64,000 bases of DNA from the NCBI RefSeq assembly GCF_024385575.1, contig NZ_JANFMV010000001.1, positions 3,811,681 to 3,875,680 on the forward strand. Direction: 5' to 3'. The position numbers and the translations under genes are program-made. This DNA comes from Rhizobium sp. NRK18 (GTDB taxonomy: Bacteria > Pseudomonadota > Alphaproteobacteria > Rhizobiales > Rhizobiaceae). The notes beneath the pieces are model-generated. The model saw only the letters and a program-made list of their open reading frames with translations, was not told the origin of the DNA and ran no database searches. This document shows positions 1-9,698 of the stretch, in pieces (positions within the stretch are counted from its first letter, which is position 1; every line of letters begins with the position of its first letter).

Positions 1-320
1 ATCCAGCCGTTCGCATTGATCTCGTCGCGGATGAATTCGGAGCGGTAGTCCGTGTCGGCATAAAAGCCGCCGAATTTCTCTTCCGGATAATCGACCAGCA
101 CCGGAAAGAGGATCTCGCCCTTGTAGGAGACGATCAGCGGCTTGTCGTTGGCGATGAACTCGGCGCCCATCGACAGGGTGAACAGGACGAGGAATATCCA
201 GAAGGACCAGTAGCCGCGTCGGTTCGCCTTGAAATTGGCAAGCCGCCGCTGATTGGTCGGATTGAGGAACGGCCGCTTCGGAGGCTTTGCCGCGACAGTT
301 TCGGTAACACCCGCTTCCAT
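1..320 (-). CDS. yejE: Peptide ABC transporter permease YejE, N-terminal part
   Basis: This is the second inner-membrane permease of an oligopeptide ABC importer of the Yej type. The gene runs off the left edge, so only about 106 codons are present. The ATG at 318-320 overlaps the yejB stop codon as TGATG, which indicates translational coupling. The product opens with a Lys/Arg/Pro-rich cytoplasmic stretch. A conserved NPTNQRR segment follows, then one hydrophobic helix (about residues 37-53) and the start of the periplasmic loop, as is usual for YejE. The assignment rests on this N-terminus and on its place after yejA and yejB; the permease domain itself lies outside the window. Confidence 0.88.
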   Translation of the reverse strand, partial: MEAGVTETVAAKPPKRPFLNPTNQRRLANFKANRRGYWSFWIFLVLFTLSMGAEFIANDKPLIVSYKGEILFPVLVDYPEEKFGGFYADTDYRSEFIRDEINANGW

Positions 321-1417
321 CAGACTTCCCTCCGCTCGAAGTCGATGCGCGGATCGACCCAGGTGTAGACGAGGTCGGAGATGAGACCGATGACCAGCCC
401 CATCAGCGAGAAGATGTAGAGCGTACCGAAGACGATCGGATAGTCGCGGTTGACGATGGCGAGATAGCCCATGCGGCCGAGGCCATCGAGCGAGAAGATG
501 TTTTCGATCAGCAGCGACCCGGTGAAGAAGGCCGAGATGAAGGCGCCAGGGAAGCCGGCAATGATGATCAGCATGGCATTGCGGAAGACGTGGCCGTAGA
601 GCACCTGCCGGTCATTCAGCCCCTTGGCCTTGGCGGTGATGACATACTGCTTCTTGATCTCGTCGATGAAGGAATTCTTCGTCAGGAGCGTCGTCGTCGC
701 GAAGGCGGCAAGCGACAGAGAAATGATCGGCAGCGTCAGGTGCCAGAAGTAGTCGATGATCTTTTCGTACCAGGTGAGCTGCCAGAAATTGTCGGAGACG
801 AGGCCACGCAGCGGGAACCAGTCGAAGAAGGAACCGCCTGCGAAGACGACGATCAGCAGGATGCCGAACAGGAAGCTCGGCACGGCATAGCCGACGATGA
901 TGACGCCCGAGGTCCAGACGTCGAAGGCCGATCCGTCCTTGATCGCCTTGCGGATGCCGAGCGGAATGGAGATGCCGTAGGAGAGGATCAGAATCCACAG
1001 CCCGAGCGACATGGAGACCGGCAGCTTGTCGATGATGAGATCGATGACCGAGGTGTTGCGGAAGAAGCTCTCGCCGAAGTCGAAGCGGATATAGTCCCAC
1101 ATCATGTCGAGAAAGCGGGTGAGCGGCGGCTTGTCGAAACCGAACTGCTTTTCCAGCTTCTTGATCAGGTCGGGATCGAGACCCTGCGCGCCGCGATATT
1201 TGGAGTTCGCCTCGGAGAACTGATCCTGCTGGGCCAGGAGATCGCCTCCCGAGCCGGACAACCGGTCTTCGGCGCTGCCGCCCTGCCCTGTCAGCTGCGA
1301 GATGACCTGCTCGACCGGTCCGCCGGGCGCGAACTGAACAATTGCGAAGGAGATCGCCATGATCCCGATCATCGTGGGGATCATGAGGAGAAGTCGGCGA
1401 AGGATATAGGCGCCCAT
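320..1417 (-). CDS. yejB: Peptide ABC transporter permease YejB
   Basis: Inner-membrane permease (365 aa) of a dipeptide/oligopeptide importer, working with YejE, an ATPase YejF (outside the window) and the binding protein YejA. The N-terminal helix at about residues 7-27 carries the [15 protein letters not shown] start typical of DppB/YejB proteins. A long periplasmic insert with Gly/Ser/Gln-rich sequence follows, as in YejB rather than DppB. The binding-protein-dependent transport domain occupies about residues 130-360. Its EAA-like cytoplasmic loop is visible around [22 protein letters not shown]. It follows yejA by 154 bp and overlaps yejE by one base. Yej transporters take up microcins and host defence peptides in other species; that role is not shown here. 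Confidence 0.95.
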   Translation of the reverse strand: MGAYILRRLLLMIPTMIGIMAISFAIVQFAPGGPVEQVISQLTGQGGSAEDRLSGSGGDLLAQQDQFSEANSKYRGAQGLDPDLIKKLEKQFGFDKPPLTRFLDMMWDYIRFDFGESFFRNTSVIDLIIDKLPVSMSLGLWILILSYGISIPLGIRKAIKDGSAFDVWTSGVIIVGYAVPSFLFGILLIVVFAGGSFFDWFPLRGLVSDNFWQLTWYEKIIDYFWHLTLPIISLSLAAFATTTLLTKNSFIDEIKKQYVITAKAKGLNDRQVLYGHVFRNAMLIIIAGFPGAFISAFFTGSLLIENIFSLDGLGRMGYLAIVNRDYPIVFGTLYIFSLMGLVIGLISDLVYTWVDPRIDFERREV

Positions 1418-1571
1418 CTGCGGCTATTTCCCCTTTCCGGTTCGCGCCTGGCGCATTGCCGCCGGCCGAATCCTGTCTGTTGATGCCATTCTGTCCGTCA
1501 ATCTCCCGCTCATGCCATCTGCGCTACCGTGCCAAGCTTGCGCCGCACCGACCATCTCGGCGGCAGGCACG

Positions 1572-3416
1572 CTACTTCTTCTCCGCCGACTTGGCCCACC
1601 ACAGGTCCGGGAAGCCCATGGAATATTCCGGCAGGTTGTCGGGCCTGACGACATTGTTCCAATAGGCGATCGGCAACGACCGGCGGGAATAGCTCGGCAC
1701 GACATACGCGCCGGCGAGGAGCACCCGGTCGAGCGCATGCACGGCGGCAATCAGCGTATCGCGGTTCGGCGCGAAGATGACCTTCTTGATCAGAGCGTCG
1801 ATGCCGGGGTCCGCGATGCCTGCATAATTGTCGGATCCGGGACGTTCGGCCGACTGCGAGCCCCAATAGCCGGTCTGCTCATTGCCGGGGTTCATGCTCT
1901 GGGTCCAACCCTGGTAGACCACATCATAATCGAAGGCGCGCAGCCGGTTGGTGAACTGCGACGCATCGACCGAGCGAACGGTCGCCTTGATGCCGATCTT
2001 GGCGAGGTTGGCGACATAGGGCAGCGCCACGCGCTCGATGATCGGCCCGTCGAGAAGGATCTCGAAGGTAAAAGGCTCGCCGGTCTTCACATTGACCATC
2101 TGGCGGTTGCGGATCTCGTAGCCGGCCTGCTTGAAGAGATCGATGGCGCGGCGAAGGTTCTGCCGCTCCTTGATCTCGTCGCCACCGATCGGATTGGTGT
2201 AGGGCGTGGTAAAGACCTCCGGCGGCACAAGGTCCTTGACGCTGTCGAGGATTTCGAGTTCCTCGCCCTTCGGCAGGTCGCTGGACGCAAGCTCGGTGCC
2301 GAAGAAGTAGCTGTTGATGCGCGTGTAGCTGTTGTAGAAAATGGTGCGGTTGAGTTCTTCGAAATCGAAGGCGTAGTTGAGGGCCTGGCGGACGCGCTTG
2401 TCCTTGAACTGCTCGCGGCGCATGTTGGGGATGAAGCCGACCATGACGCCGCGCTTGCGGTATTCGTTTTCGAGTTCCTCCCGCTTGATGCGGCCGTCCT
2501 GTGCCGCCGGGAAATCGTAGGCCGTCGCCCAGCGCTTGGCGGAGTTGTCCCACCACCAGTCGAGATTGTGGCCCTTGAAGGCCTGGAATTCGACATCGCG
2601 GTCGGCGAAGAACGAATACTTCACCGTCTTGAAGTTGTTGCGGCCAACATTGACGTTCAGGTCCTTCGCCCAATAGTCGTCGCGCAGTTCGTAGGTGATG
2701 GTCGAACCGGGGGAGAAGGCGGCGATCTTGTAGGGGCCGGACGCCATCGGCGGCTCGAGCGAGGTCTTGGAAATGTCCCTCGGCTTGCCGTCCGGCCCGT
2801 TCGCCTGCCACCAGGCCTTCGAAATGACCGGCAACTGGCCGACGATCGACGGCAGTTCACGATTGCCCTTGTCGTCGAAGCGGAATGTCACCTCGCGCTC
2901 GCCCGTCACCTCAGCGGCGGTGACGTGGGCATAATATTGCGTGAACTTCGGATTGAGTTCCTTGTACTTTTCGAAGCTGAAGACGACGTCGGCAGGCGTA
3001 ACCGGCGATCCGTCGGCAAACTTCGCCTCGGGTCTCAGGCGGAACACCGCGTAGGAGAAATCGTCCGGATAGGAGAGCGCCTCGGCGAGCAGGCCGTAGC
3101 TGGACGACAGCTCGTCATCGGCAGGCGTCAGCAGCGTGTCATAGAGCATTGAGATGCTGCCGGGGAGTTCGCCCTTGTCGAGCACGAAATTGAACGTGTC
3201 GTAGGTCCCGAGCTCGGAAACATTGATGCTGCCACCCTTGGGCGCATCGGGGTTTCCGTAGTCGAAACGCTTGAAGCCTTCCGGATATTTCAGCTCGCCG
3301 ATGGTGGCGATGCCATGCCGCCAGACCAGATCGGCGGCACGCGCCGTTGCGGGTGACACGCTCTGCAGAAAAAGAAGGGCAAGGGAGAAAACAAGCGTCC
3401 GGAATGCCAATTTCAT
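1572..3416 (-). CDS. yejA: Peptide-binding periplasmic protein YejA
   Basis: Extracellular solute-binding protein of family 5 (614 aa), the substrate receptor of the Yej peptide importer. The start was placed at the ATG of MKLAFRTL because a classic signal peptide begins there, with a hydrophobic core and an Ala-rich cleavage region near residue 27. The frame stays open 24 codons further upstream, but that stretch is not signal-like. The mature part begins with the YejA-type HGIATIGELKYP segment. It contains the family 5 lobes through to KSAEKK at the C-terminus. It is first in the operon, divergent from mepA, so its promoter lies in 3417-3597. Confidence 0.93.
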   Translation of the reverse strand: MKLAFRTLVFSLALLFLQSVSPATARAADLVWRHGIATIGELKYPEGFKRFDYGNPDAPKGGSINVSELGTYDTFNFVLDKGELPGSISMLYDTLLTPADDELSSSYGLLAEALSYPDDFSYAVFRLRPEAKFADGSPVTPADVVFSFEKYKELNPKFTQYYAHVTAAEVTGEREVTFRFDDKGNRELPSIVGQLPVISKAWWQANGPDGKPRDISKTSLEPPMASGPYKIAAFSPGSTITYELRDDYWAKDLNVNVGRNNFKTVKYSFFADRDVEFQAFKGHNLDWWWDNSAKRWATAYDFPAAQDGRIKREELENEYRKRGVMVGFIPNMRREQFKDKRVRQALNYAFDFEELNRTIFYNSYTRINSYFFGTELASSDLPKGEELEILDSVKDLVPPEVFTTPYTNPIGGDEIKERQNLRRAIDLFKQAGYEIRNRQMVNVKTGEPFTFEILLDGPIIERVALPYVANLAKIGIKATVRSVDASQFTNRLRAFDYDVVYQGWTQSMNPGNEQTGYWGSQSAERPGSDNYAGIADPGIDALIKKVIFAPNRDTLIAAVHALDRVLLAGAYVVPSYSRRSLPIAYWNNVVRPDNLPEYSMGFPDLWWAKSAEKK

Positions 3417-3597
3417 ATAGGGACCTTTTTGGATTTGTTCGGCCATACCATAGGCGAAATACCGCGGAAATACAGGGGGCATTTCCACACAGACGGAGGC
3501 TCGCGGCGAACGCGGATCACAATTTCAACAAACCCTCCGTTCAGTGTAAGCTGGTACTCAAATCACCACCATCGAACCCTTTGCGGGAGGGGTATCA

Positions 3598-4650
3598 ATG
3601 CAATCAAGGCTTTTTAAAGCCATACGGAAGCCGGCCATACTGGCGGCGACCGCCACGCTCGCGGTTTGTCAGTTGGCCGTCGACAGTTCTGCCGACGACA
3701 GGCCGGCCAAACAGGTTTTCGGCGCCATTGCGCTTCCGGAACAAGGCACCCCGCAATCGATCGGCTACTACGCCAATGGCTGCCTTGCCGGCGCCGTGGC
3801 ACTGCCGACGGACGGACCCAGCTGGCAGGTCATGCGCCTGTCGCGCAATCGCCGCTGGGGGCACCCGGAGCTGGTGACCTGGATCGAACAGTATGCCGGC
3901 GACGTCGCTCGCAACGACGGTTGGCCCGGCATCCTCATCGGGGACATGTCGCAACCGCGCGGCGGTCCGATGGCCTCCGGCCACGCCTCGCATCAGGTCG
4001 GGCTCGACGTCGATATCTGGCTGCAGCCGATGCCGAACCACCGGCTGAGCGCCGACGAACGCGAGAAACTTTCGGCGCAGTCGCTCCTGAAAAAGAACGC
4101 CCGCCTGACTGTCGATCCGGCCAAATGGAACGACAGTTACGCAGACATGATCGTCCGCGCCGCCAATTACCCCGAAGTCCAGCGCGTCTTCGTCAACCCG
4201 TCGATCAAGAAGAAACTCTGCGAGACCTGGACCGGAAGCCGCGCCAATTTCGGCAAGCTGCGACCCTATTACGGGCATGACGACCATATTCATGTGCGCC
4301 TTTTCTGCCAGCCCGGCTCGCCCGACTGCAAGAAGCAGGCAGCCGTGCCTGCCGACGACGGCTGCGGCAAGGAACTCGCCTGGTGGTACTCCGACGAGCC
4401 CTGGGCGCCACCGAAAAAACCGGAGAAGCCCACGAAGCCCGCGCCGAAGCCGCATGTGAAGACGCTGGCCGACCTGCCGAAGGCCTGCACCGCCGTCGTG
4501 AACGGCCCGTCAGTCGCCTCCGTCGACGCCGCGACATTCCGCAGCGGTGCGGCGCCCGCTTCGCCGGCCACGGCATTCGCACCAGCCGAGCCAAGCGCGA
4601 CCGGCGCCTTCGACGTGCCGGTTCCGCTTCCCCGCCCGGGGGGGCAGTGA
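3598..4650 (+). CDS. mepA: Penicillin-insensitive murein endopeptidase MepA
   Basis: Periplasmic zinc endopeptidase (350 aa) that cuts D-Ala-meso-DAP crosslinks in peptidoglycan. Family M74/LAS signatures are visible: SGHASHQVGLDVDIW (first metal His and Asp) around residues 127-141, and HDDHIHVRLFC near residue 225. Conserved cysteines fit the disulfides known in MepA. The N-terminus is a signal-like helix. The C-terminal 70 residues are a Pro/Lys-rich and Ala-rich extension without a recognised fold. A GGGAGG ribosome site precedes the ATG by about 8 bases. It is divergent from yejA and appears to stand alone. Confidence 0.94.
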   Translation: MQSRLFKAIRKPAILAATATLAVCQLAVDSSADDRPAKQVFGAIALPEQGTPQSIGYYANGCLAGAVALPTDGPSWQVMRLSRNRRWGHPELVTWIEQYAGDVARNDGWPGILIGDMSQPRGGPMASGHASHQVGLDVDIWLQPMPNHRLSADEREKLSAQSLLKKNARLTVDPAKWNDSYADMIVRAANYPEVQRVFVNPSIKKKLCETWTGSRANFGKLRPYYGHDDHIHVRLFCQPGSPDCKKQAAVPADDGCGKELAWWYSDEPWAPPKKPEKPTKPAPKPHVKTLADLPKACTAVVNGPSVASVDAATFRSGAAPASPATAFAPAEPSATGAFDVPVPLPRPGGQ

Positions 4651-4780
4651 CATAGCATAGCAAGCCGCTGAAAATCGCCGGCCGATGGAATGGCGTCGGC
4701 CGCTCCCGCCTTTTCAAATCTCCCGATGATGCTATAGAAGCGGCTCAAATCGATTTAATTCACTTTGTCCCGGAGGCCTC

Positions 4781-5170
4781 ATGCCCAGCGAAAAGTGCAT
4801 TGCGCTCATCGCTCACGACCAGAAGAAGGACGACATGGCGGAGTTCGCCTATCAGAACTCCCCGCTTCTGTCCGAATGGCGGCTGGTGGCGACCGGAACG
4901 ACGGGCGGCCGTATTCTCGACGTCTGTCCGCATCTCAACGTCACGCGCCTGAAAAGCGGCCCTCTCGGCGGCGACCAGCAGATCGGCGCACTGATCGCGA
5001 CCGGCGACATTGACCGCTTGATCTTTTTCGTCGACCCTCTGACTCCGATGCCGCACGATGTCGACGTGAAGGCGCTCATGCGGCTGGCGATCGTCTACGA
5101 CATTCCGATGGCACTGAACCGGTCATCGGCGCAAATTCTTCTGAACGACCTCGCCCGCAGCGGGACGTAG
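4781..5170 (+). CDS. mgsA: Methylglyoxal synthase
   Basis: Converts dihydroxyacetone phosphate to methylglyoxal and phosphate, a bypass of lower glycolysis when sugar phosphates accumulate. The 129-aa length fits the family. The phosphate-binding TTGGRI segment ([10 protein letters not shown]) is near residue 40, the catalytic Asp region [11 protein letters not shown] is near residue 62, and [18 protein letters not shown] is near residues 82-99. CGGAGG precedes the ATG. Glucokinase starts 3 bases after its stop, so the two genes are almost certainly co-transcribed and may jointly set sugar phosphate flux. Confidence 0.96.
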   Translation: MPSEKCIALIAHDQKKDDMAEFAYQNSPLLSEWRLVATGTTGGRILDVCPHLNVTRLKSGPLGGDQQIGALIATGDIDRLIFFVDPLTPMPHDVDVKALMRLAIVYDIPMALNRSSAQILLNDLARSGT

Positions 5171-5173
5171 AAC

Positions 5174-6211
5174 ATGCAGGATTCAATGGCGGCGAACCAG
5201 CACCACGAACACGCAATGGCCTTTCCGGTCCTCATCGGCGATATCGGCGGCACCAATGCCCGCTTTTCGCTGCTCCTCGATTCCTACGCCGAGCCGAAGA
5301 CCTTTCCGATCGTCCGGACGGCGGAATTCGAGACGATCGACGACGCCATCCAGCGCTGCATCCTCGACCATACCTCGGTTCAGCCTCGCTCCGCGCTTCT
5401 CGCCATTGCCGGGCCGATCCAGGGCGACGAATTGCCGCTGACCAACTGCCCTTGGGTGGTCAGGCCGCGCGACATGATCGCCAATCTCGGCTTCGAGGAC
5501 GTCACGATCATCAATGACTTCGAGGCCCAGGCGCTGGCCGTCGCCTCGCTCAGGGATACCGACCGCGAGCAGATCGGCGGCGATGGCGAGGAGCGGATCG
5601 CGACCCGCGTCGTCCTCGGACCCGGCACGGGCCTCGGCGTCGCCGGCGTGGTCTATTCGCAGCACCGCTGGATTCCGGTGCCGGGCGAAGGCGGGCATGT
5701 CGATCTCGGGCCGCGCACCGATCGCGACTACCAGATTTTCCCGCATGTCGAGAAAATCGGCGGCCGGGTGTCGGGCGAACAGATCCTCTGCGGCCGCGGC
5801 ATCGTCAATCTCTACAAGGCGATCTGCGCCGCCGACGGCGTCGAGCCGAAGCTCGGCGAGCCCGCCACGGTTTCGGAGAAGGGGCTGGACGGTTCCGACC
5901 CGCAAGCGAAGGAGACCCTCTCCCTGTTCGCGACCTATCTCGGCCGGGTGGCCGGCGACCTCGCCCTGACCTTCATGGCCAAGGGCGGCGTCTTCATTTC
6001 CGGCGGCATTCCGCAGAAGATCATGCCGGCGCTCAAAGCCGGCGGCTTCCGGGCCGCATTCGAGGACAAGGCGCCGCACAACAAGGCGATGGCCGGCATC
6101 GCCACCTATGTCGTCACCCATCCGCTGGCGGCACTTGCCGGCCTTGCCGCCTATGCCCGCGCACCCGGCGGCTTCAGCGTCGCGACCGAAGGCCGCCGCT
6201 GGCATCGGTGA
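5174..6211 (+). CDS. glk: Glucokinase
   Basis: ATP-dependent glucokinase of the bacterial Glk family (345 aa), forming glucose 6-phosphate. Visible motifs are the phosphate-1 loop [12 protein letters not shown] near residue 16, [10 protein letters not shown] near residue 112, [12 protein letters not shown] near residue 152, the [10 protein letters not shown] hexose-site region, and [13 protein letters not shown] near residue 273. About 14 extra residues precede the core; the first ATG lies 3 bases after mgsA, and an internal ATG at 5216 is an alternative start. Rhizobia lack a glucose PTS, so free glucose is normally phosphorylated by this enzyme (known biology, not shown here). Confidence 0.95.
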   Translation: MQDSMAANQHHEHAMAFPVLIGDIGGTNARFSLLLDSYAEPKTFPIVRTAEFETIDDAIQRCILDHTSVQPRSALLAIAGPIQGDELPLTNCPWVVRPRDMIANLGFEDVTIINDFEAQALAVASLRDTDREQIGGDGEERIATRVVLGPGTGLGVAGVVYSQHRWIPVPGEGGHVDLGPRTDRDYQIFPHVEKIGGRVSGEQILCGRGIVNLYKAICAADGVEPKLGEPATVSEKGLDGSDPQAKETLSLFATYLGRVAGDLALTFMAKGGVFISGGIPQKIMPALKAGGFRAAFEDKAPHNKAMAGIATYVVTHPLAALAGLAAYARAPGGFSVATEGRRWHR

Positions 6212-6326
6212 GGCGGCGCGCCTGTGGCCTGTCGTCCTATAGCCAAAAGACGAGCGGTTCTTTATACAGCCGCTTGATCCGCCGCCCCCGGGCGTCGCCA
6301 CTATTCGACAATGCAGGTCACAACAC

Positions 6327-8114
6327 TTGAGCAAGAAAAAGCAGGCCATCGACACGCAAGGCATCTGGGTCGTCCTGAAAAGGGTGGTGCGTGAAAATGC
6401 CCGGGACCATATCAAGGGCTACGCTTTCGCTATTGGCTGCCTCGTCACGATTTCCGGCTCGACCGCCTTTACCGCCTGGATCATGAAGACGGTGGTGGAC
6501 GAGGCGTTTGCCAAGCAGCGCGCCGACATCATCTGGGTGGTCTGCCTGTCGCTCCTCAGCGCCTTCGTGCTGCGCGGCTTCGCGACCTACGGCCAGGCGG
6601 TCGCCCTGTCGAAGATCAGCAACAACATCGTCGCCCGTTACCAGCGCCGCGTCTTCGCGCATCTGATGACGCTTTCCAGCAGCTTCTATGCCGAAGCCCG
6701 GTCGGCGCGTATCGCCGCGCAGCTGAACGGCAATATCGGCGGCATCGCCGGCATCCTCAACCTGACGGTGACGACGGCGGCGCGCGACTTCCTCAGCCTC
6801 ATCGGCCTGATCGGCGTGATGATCGTCCAGGATCCGGTGTTGTCGTTCTTCGTCCTGATATTTGCCCCGATCCTGCTGTTCGGCATCCGCTACCTTTCCA
6901 AGCGCCTGCGGACGGCGTCGCGCGAATCGACGCTCGTCGGCGCGCAGGTGTTCGGGGCCATGCAGGAGACGATCGCCGGCATCGCGATCGTCAAGGCCTT
7001 CACCATGGAGCCCCAGCTCCAGTCCAAGATCGACAAGCTGATCGACTGGTCGGAAAACCGTGCGAACCGGATCGCCCGCCTCAGCGAGCGCACCGCGCCG
7101 CTGACGGACACGTTCGCGGGCATCGCGATCGCCTCGGTGCTGGCCTATTCCGCCTATCGCTCGATCTATTTCCACGTGCTCCCCGGCGCCTTCTTCTCCT
7201 TCGTCACCGCCCTTTTGATGGCCTACGATCCGGCACGGCGTCTGGCGCGCGTGCAGCTGAGCTTCGAGCGCGCCGCCGTCAATGCCAGCATGCTCTACGA
7301 AGTGCTCGACATGGAGCCGCCGCAGCGGGACAAGGACGGTGCGAAGGCGCTGGTGGTCGACAAGGCGACCGTCGAGTTCCGCGATGTCTGCTTCAGCTAC
7401 AGCGACGGCGGCCGCATGATCCTCGACAATGTCAGCTTCACGGCCGAGGGCGGCAAGACGACCGCGCTCGTCGGGCCGTCCGGCGCCGGCAAGTCGACGG
7501 TGATCAATCTCGTGCCGCGCTTCTTCGATCCGGTGTCCGGCGCAGTGCTGATCGACGGCCAGAACATCGCCGACATCACCAAGGTGTCGCTGCGCCACAG
7601 CCTCGCCTATGTCTCGCAGCAGCCCTATCTTTTCGAGGGTTCGATCCGCGACAACATCCGCTACGGCCGCCCTGACGCGACCGACGCGGAGGTCGAGGAG
7701 GCGGCGCGCCACGCCTATGCGCACGACTTCATCATGCAGCAGGAGAATGGCTACGACACCCCGCTCGGCGAAAACGGCGTCACGCTTTCCGGCGGCCAGC
7801 GTCAGCGCCTGTCGATTGCCCGCGCGATCGTCCGCAACGCGCCGATCCTGCTTCTCGACGAGGCGACATCCGCGCTCGACACGGAGTCGGAAGCCGCGGT
7901 ACAGAAGGCGCTGGACGTCGCCATGAGCGGGCGCACCGTCATCGTCATCGCCCATCGGCTGTCGACCATCGCCGATGCCGACAAGATCGTCGTGATGAAC
8001 GACGGCCGGGTGATCGAGGAAGGCACGCACGAGACGCTGGCGCGCCAGGATAACGGCCTCTATGCGCGGCTGAACAGCCTGCAGCTGGATGCGCTCGGCC
8101 TCCAGGCCGACTGA
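6327..8114 (+). CDS. MsbA-like ABC exporter (fused permease and ATPase)
   Basis: Half-transporter of 595 aa with an N-terminal six-helix ABC transmembrane domain (about residues 25-320) and a C-terminal ATPase domain. The ATPase motifs are complete: Walker [11 protein letters not shown]-loop YVSQQPYLF, signature [10 protein letters not shown], Walker [13 protein letters not shown] and the switch His in [10 protein letters not shown]. It belongs to the MsbA/multidrug/lipid flippase group; a lipid A or glycolipid substrate is likely but unproven. The reading frame starts with TTG. The next in-frame Met is about 50 residues in and would delete part of the first helix, so TTG is preferred although the ribosome site is weak. 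It lies upstream of dapB with a 26-bp gap. Confidence 0.88.
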   Translation: MSKKKQAIDTQGIWVVLKRVVRENARDHIKGYAFAIGCLVTISGSTAFTAWIMKTVVDEAFAKQRADIIWVVCLSLLSAFVLRGFATYGQAVALSKISNNIVARYQRRVFAHLMTLSSSFYAEARSARIAAQLNGNIGGIAGILNLTVTTAARDFLSLIGLIGVMIVQDPVLSFFVLIFAPILLFGIRYLSKRLRTASRESTLVGAQVFGAMQETIAGIAIVKAFTMEPQLQSKIDKLIDWSENRANRIARLSERTAPLTDTFAGIAIASVLAYSAYRSIYFHVLPGAFFSFVTALLMAYDPARRLARVQLSFERAAVNASMLYEVLDMEPPQRDKDGAKALVVDKATVEFRDVCFSYSDGGRMILDNVSFTAEGGKTTALVGPSGAGKSTVINLVPRFFDPVSGAVLIDGQNIADITKVSLRHSLAYVSQQPYLFEGSIRDNIRYGRPDATDAEVEEAARHAYAHDFIMQQENGYDTPLGENGVTLSGGQRQRLSIARAIVRNAPILLLDEATSALDTESEAAVQKALDVAMSGRTVIVIAHRLSTIADADKIVVMNDGRVIEEGTHETLARQDNGLYARLNSLQLDALGLQAD

Positions 8115-8140
8115 GAAAGAACAAGGGAAGAGGACAGGCA

Positions 8141-8971
8141 ATGAGCGGATCCGATATGAAGCTGGTGGTGGTCGGTGCGGCCGGGCGGATGGGGCAGACG
8201 TTGATCCGCCTCGTTCACACGACACCCGGCGTCGTCCTGCACGCCGCCATCGAGCGCGAGGGTTCGCCGTTCATCGGCAAGGATGCAGGCGAGCTCGCCG
8301 GCCTCGGCCCGATCGGCGTGACCGTCGGCGACGATCCGCTGAAGGCCTTCCTCGAGGCGGAAGGCGTGCTCGACTTCACGTCGCCGGCCGCCAGCGTCAC
8401 CTTTTCCGGCCTCGCGGCACAGGCCCGCATCGTGCATGTCATCGGTACGACTGGCTGCTCAACCGACGACGAGGCGAAATTCGAGGCTGCGGCGCGCCAT
8501 GCCCGTATCATCCGCTCCGGCAATATGAGCCTCGGCGTCAATCTGCTGAGCGTGCTGACCGAACAGGCCGCACGCGCGCTCGGGCCCGATGCCTGGGACA
8601 TCGAAATCCTGGAAATGCACCACAAGCACAAGGTCGACGCGCCGTCCGGCACCGCCCTTCTGCTCGGCAACGCCGCCGCCAAGGGGCGCGGCATTGATCT
8701 CGCCTCGCATTCCGTCCGGGTGCGCGATGGCCATACCGGCGCGCGCCAAGCCGGCACGATCGGCTTTGCGACGCTGCGCGGCGGCTCGGTGATCGGCGAT
8801 CACTCGGTCGTTCTTGCCGGCGAAGGCGAGCTCATCACGCTGTCCCACAGCGCCGGCGACCGCACCATTTTCGCGCGCGGCGCGCTCACGGCGGCCCTCT
8901 GGGCGCGCCGCGAGAAGCCCGGCTTCTATTCCATGCTCGACGTGCTCGGGCTGTCGAAATCCAATTCTTGA
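8141..8971 (+). CDS. dapB: 4-hydroxy-tetrahydrodipicolinate reductase
   Basis: Second committed step of the diaminopimelate/lysine pathway, using NAD(P)H (276 aa). The dinucleotide loop [10 protein letters not shown] is at the N-terminus. The substrate loop [15 protein letters not shown] (catalytic His and Lys) lies around residues 156-170, and the family ending [10 protein letters not shown] is present. A GGAAGAGGAC ribosome site lies before the ATG; a second Met six codons in is less well placed. gpmA follows after 22 bp, a pairing common in rhizobia. Confidence 0.97.
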   Translation: MSGSDMKLVVVGAAGRMGQTLIRLVHTTPGVVLHAAIEREGSPFIGKDAGELAGLGPIGVTVGDDPLKAFLEAEGVLDFTSPAASVTFSGLAAQARIVHVIGTTGCSTDDEAKFEAAARHARIIRSGNMSLGVNLLSVLTEQAARALGPDAWDIEILEMHHKHKVDAPSGTALLLGNAAAKGRGIDLASHSVRVRDGHTGARQAGTIGFATLRGGSVIGDHSVVLAGEGELITLSHSAGDRTIFARGALTAALWARREKPGFYSMLDVLGLSKSNS

Positions 8972-8993
8972 CCATCAACCTGAGGACAAACGG

Positions 8994-9629
8994 ATGAGCG
9001 GAACACTTGTGCTGGTGCGCCACGGCCAGAGCGAATGGAACTTGAAAAACCTCTTCACCGGCTGGAAGGACCCCGACCTGACGGAGCTCGGCGTTCAGGA
9101 AGCCAATGCCGGCGGCAAGGCGCTCGCCGATTACGGCATCAAGTTCGACATCGCCTTCACCTCGGCCCTGTCGCGCGCCCAGCGGACCTGCCAGATCGTC
9201 CTCGACAATGTCGGCCAGTCCGGTCTCGAGACGATCCGCGACGAAGCGCTCAACGAGCGCGACTACGGCGACCTCGCCGGCCTCAACAAGGACGATGCCC
9301 GCGAGAAGTGGGGCGAGGAGCAAGTGCATATCTGGCGCCGCTCCTATGACGTTCCGCCGCCCGGCGGCGAAAGCCTGAAGGACACCGGCGCCCGCGTCTG
9401 GCCCTATTACATGATGGAAATCCTGCCGCGCGTGCTGCGTGGCGAGAAGGTGCTGGTCGCAGCCCACGGCAATTCGCTGCGCTCGCTGGTCATGGTGCTC
9501 GACCGCATGAGCCGCGAGGAGATCCTCAAGCTCAACCTCGCGACCGGCGTGCCGATGGTCTACAAGCTCAACGCAGACTCGACCGTCGCCTCCAAGGACG
9601 TGCTCGGCGACATGTCCGGCGCCCACTGA
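8994..9629 (+). CDS. gpmA: 2,3-bisphosphoglycerate-dependent phosphoglycerate mutase
   Basis: Glycolytic and gluconeogenic interconversion of 3- and 2-phosphoglycerate (211 aa, the usual short alphaproteobacterial length). The phosphohistidine motif [10 protein letters not shown] is at residues 6-15, SALSRAQRT near residue 55, the acid catalyst region [12 protein letters not shown] near residue 84, and the second His in [10 protein letters not shown] near residue 156. The frame is open further upstream into dapB, but the ATG at 8994 has TGAGGA in front and begins at the family start. It ends just before a strong hairpin terminator. Confidence 0.97.
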   Translation: MSGTLVLVRHGQSEWNLKNLFTGWKDPDLTELGVQEANAGGKALADYGIKFDIAFTSALSRAQRTCQIVLDNVGQSGLETIRDEALNERDYGDLAGLNKDDAREKWGEEQVHIWRRSYDVPPPGGESLKDTGARVWPYYMMEILPRVLRGEKVLVAAHGNSLRSLVMVLDRMSREEILKLNLATGVPMVYKLNADSTVASKDVLGDMSGAH

Positions 9630-9647
9630 ACGGCAAAGATACACGAC

Positions 9648-9680
9648 AGAAAGGCCGGGCCACGCGCCCGGCCTTTCTGT
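9648..9680. terminator. Rho-independent terminator after gpmA, probably bidirectional
   Basis: A perfect GC-rich stem (AGAAAGGCCGGGC paired with GCCCGGCCTTTCT) surrounds a 4-6 base loop. It ends in T-rich sequence on the plus strand and mirrors this on the minus strand. It sits between gpmA and the convergent citrate synthase gene and can serve both. Confidence 0.9.
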
Positions 9681-9698
9681 TTTATGCTTCACCCGGGT

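Noticed and set aside
1512..3152. A 546-codon plus-strand frame opposite yejA
   Set aside because: Antisense shadow; yejA has clear signal peptide and family structure.
6318..8225. A 635-codon minus-strand frame opposite the ABC exporter
   Set aside because: Antisense shadow of a gene with complete ATPase motifs.
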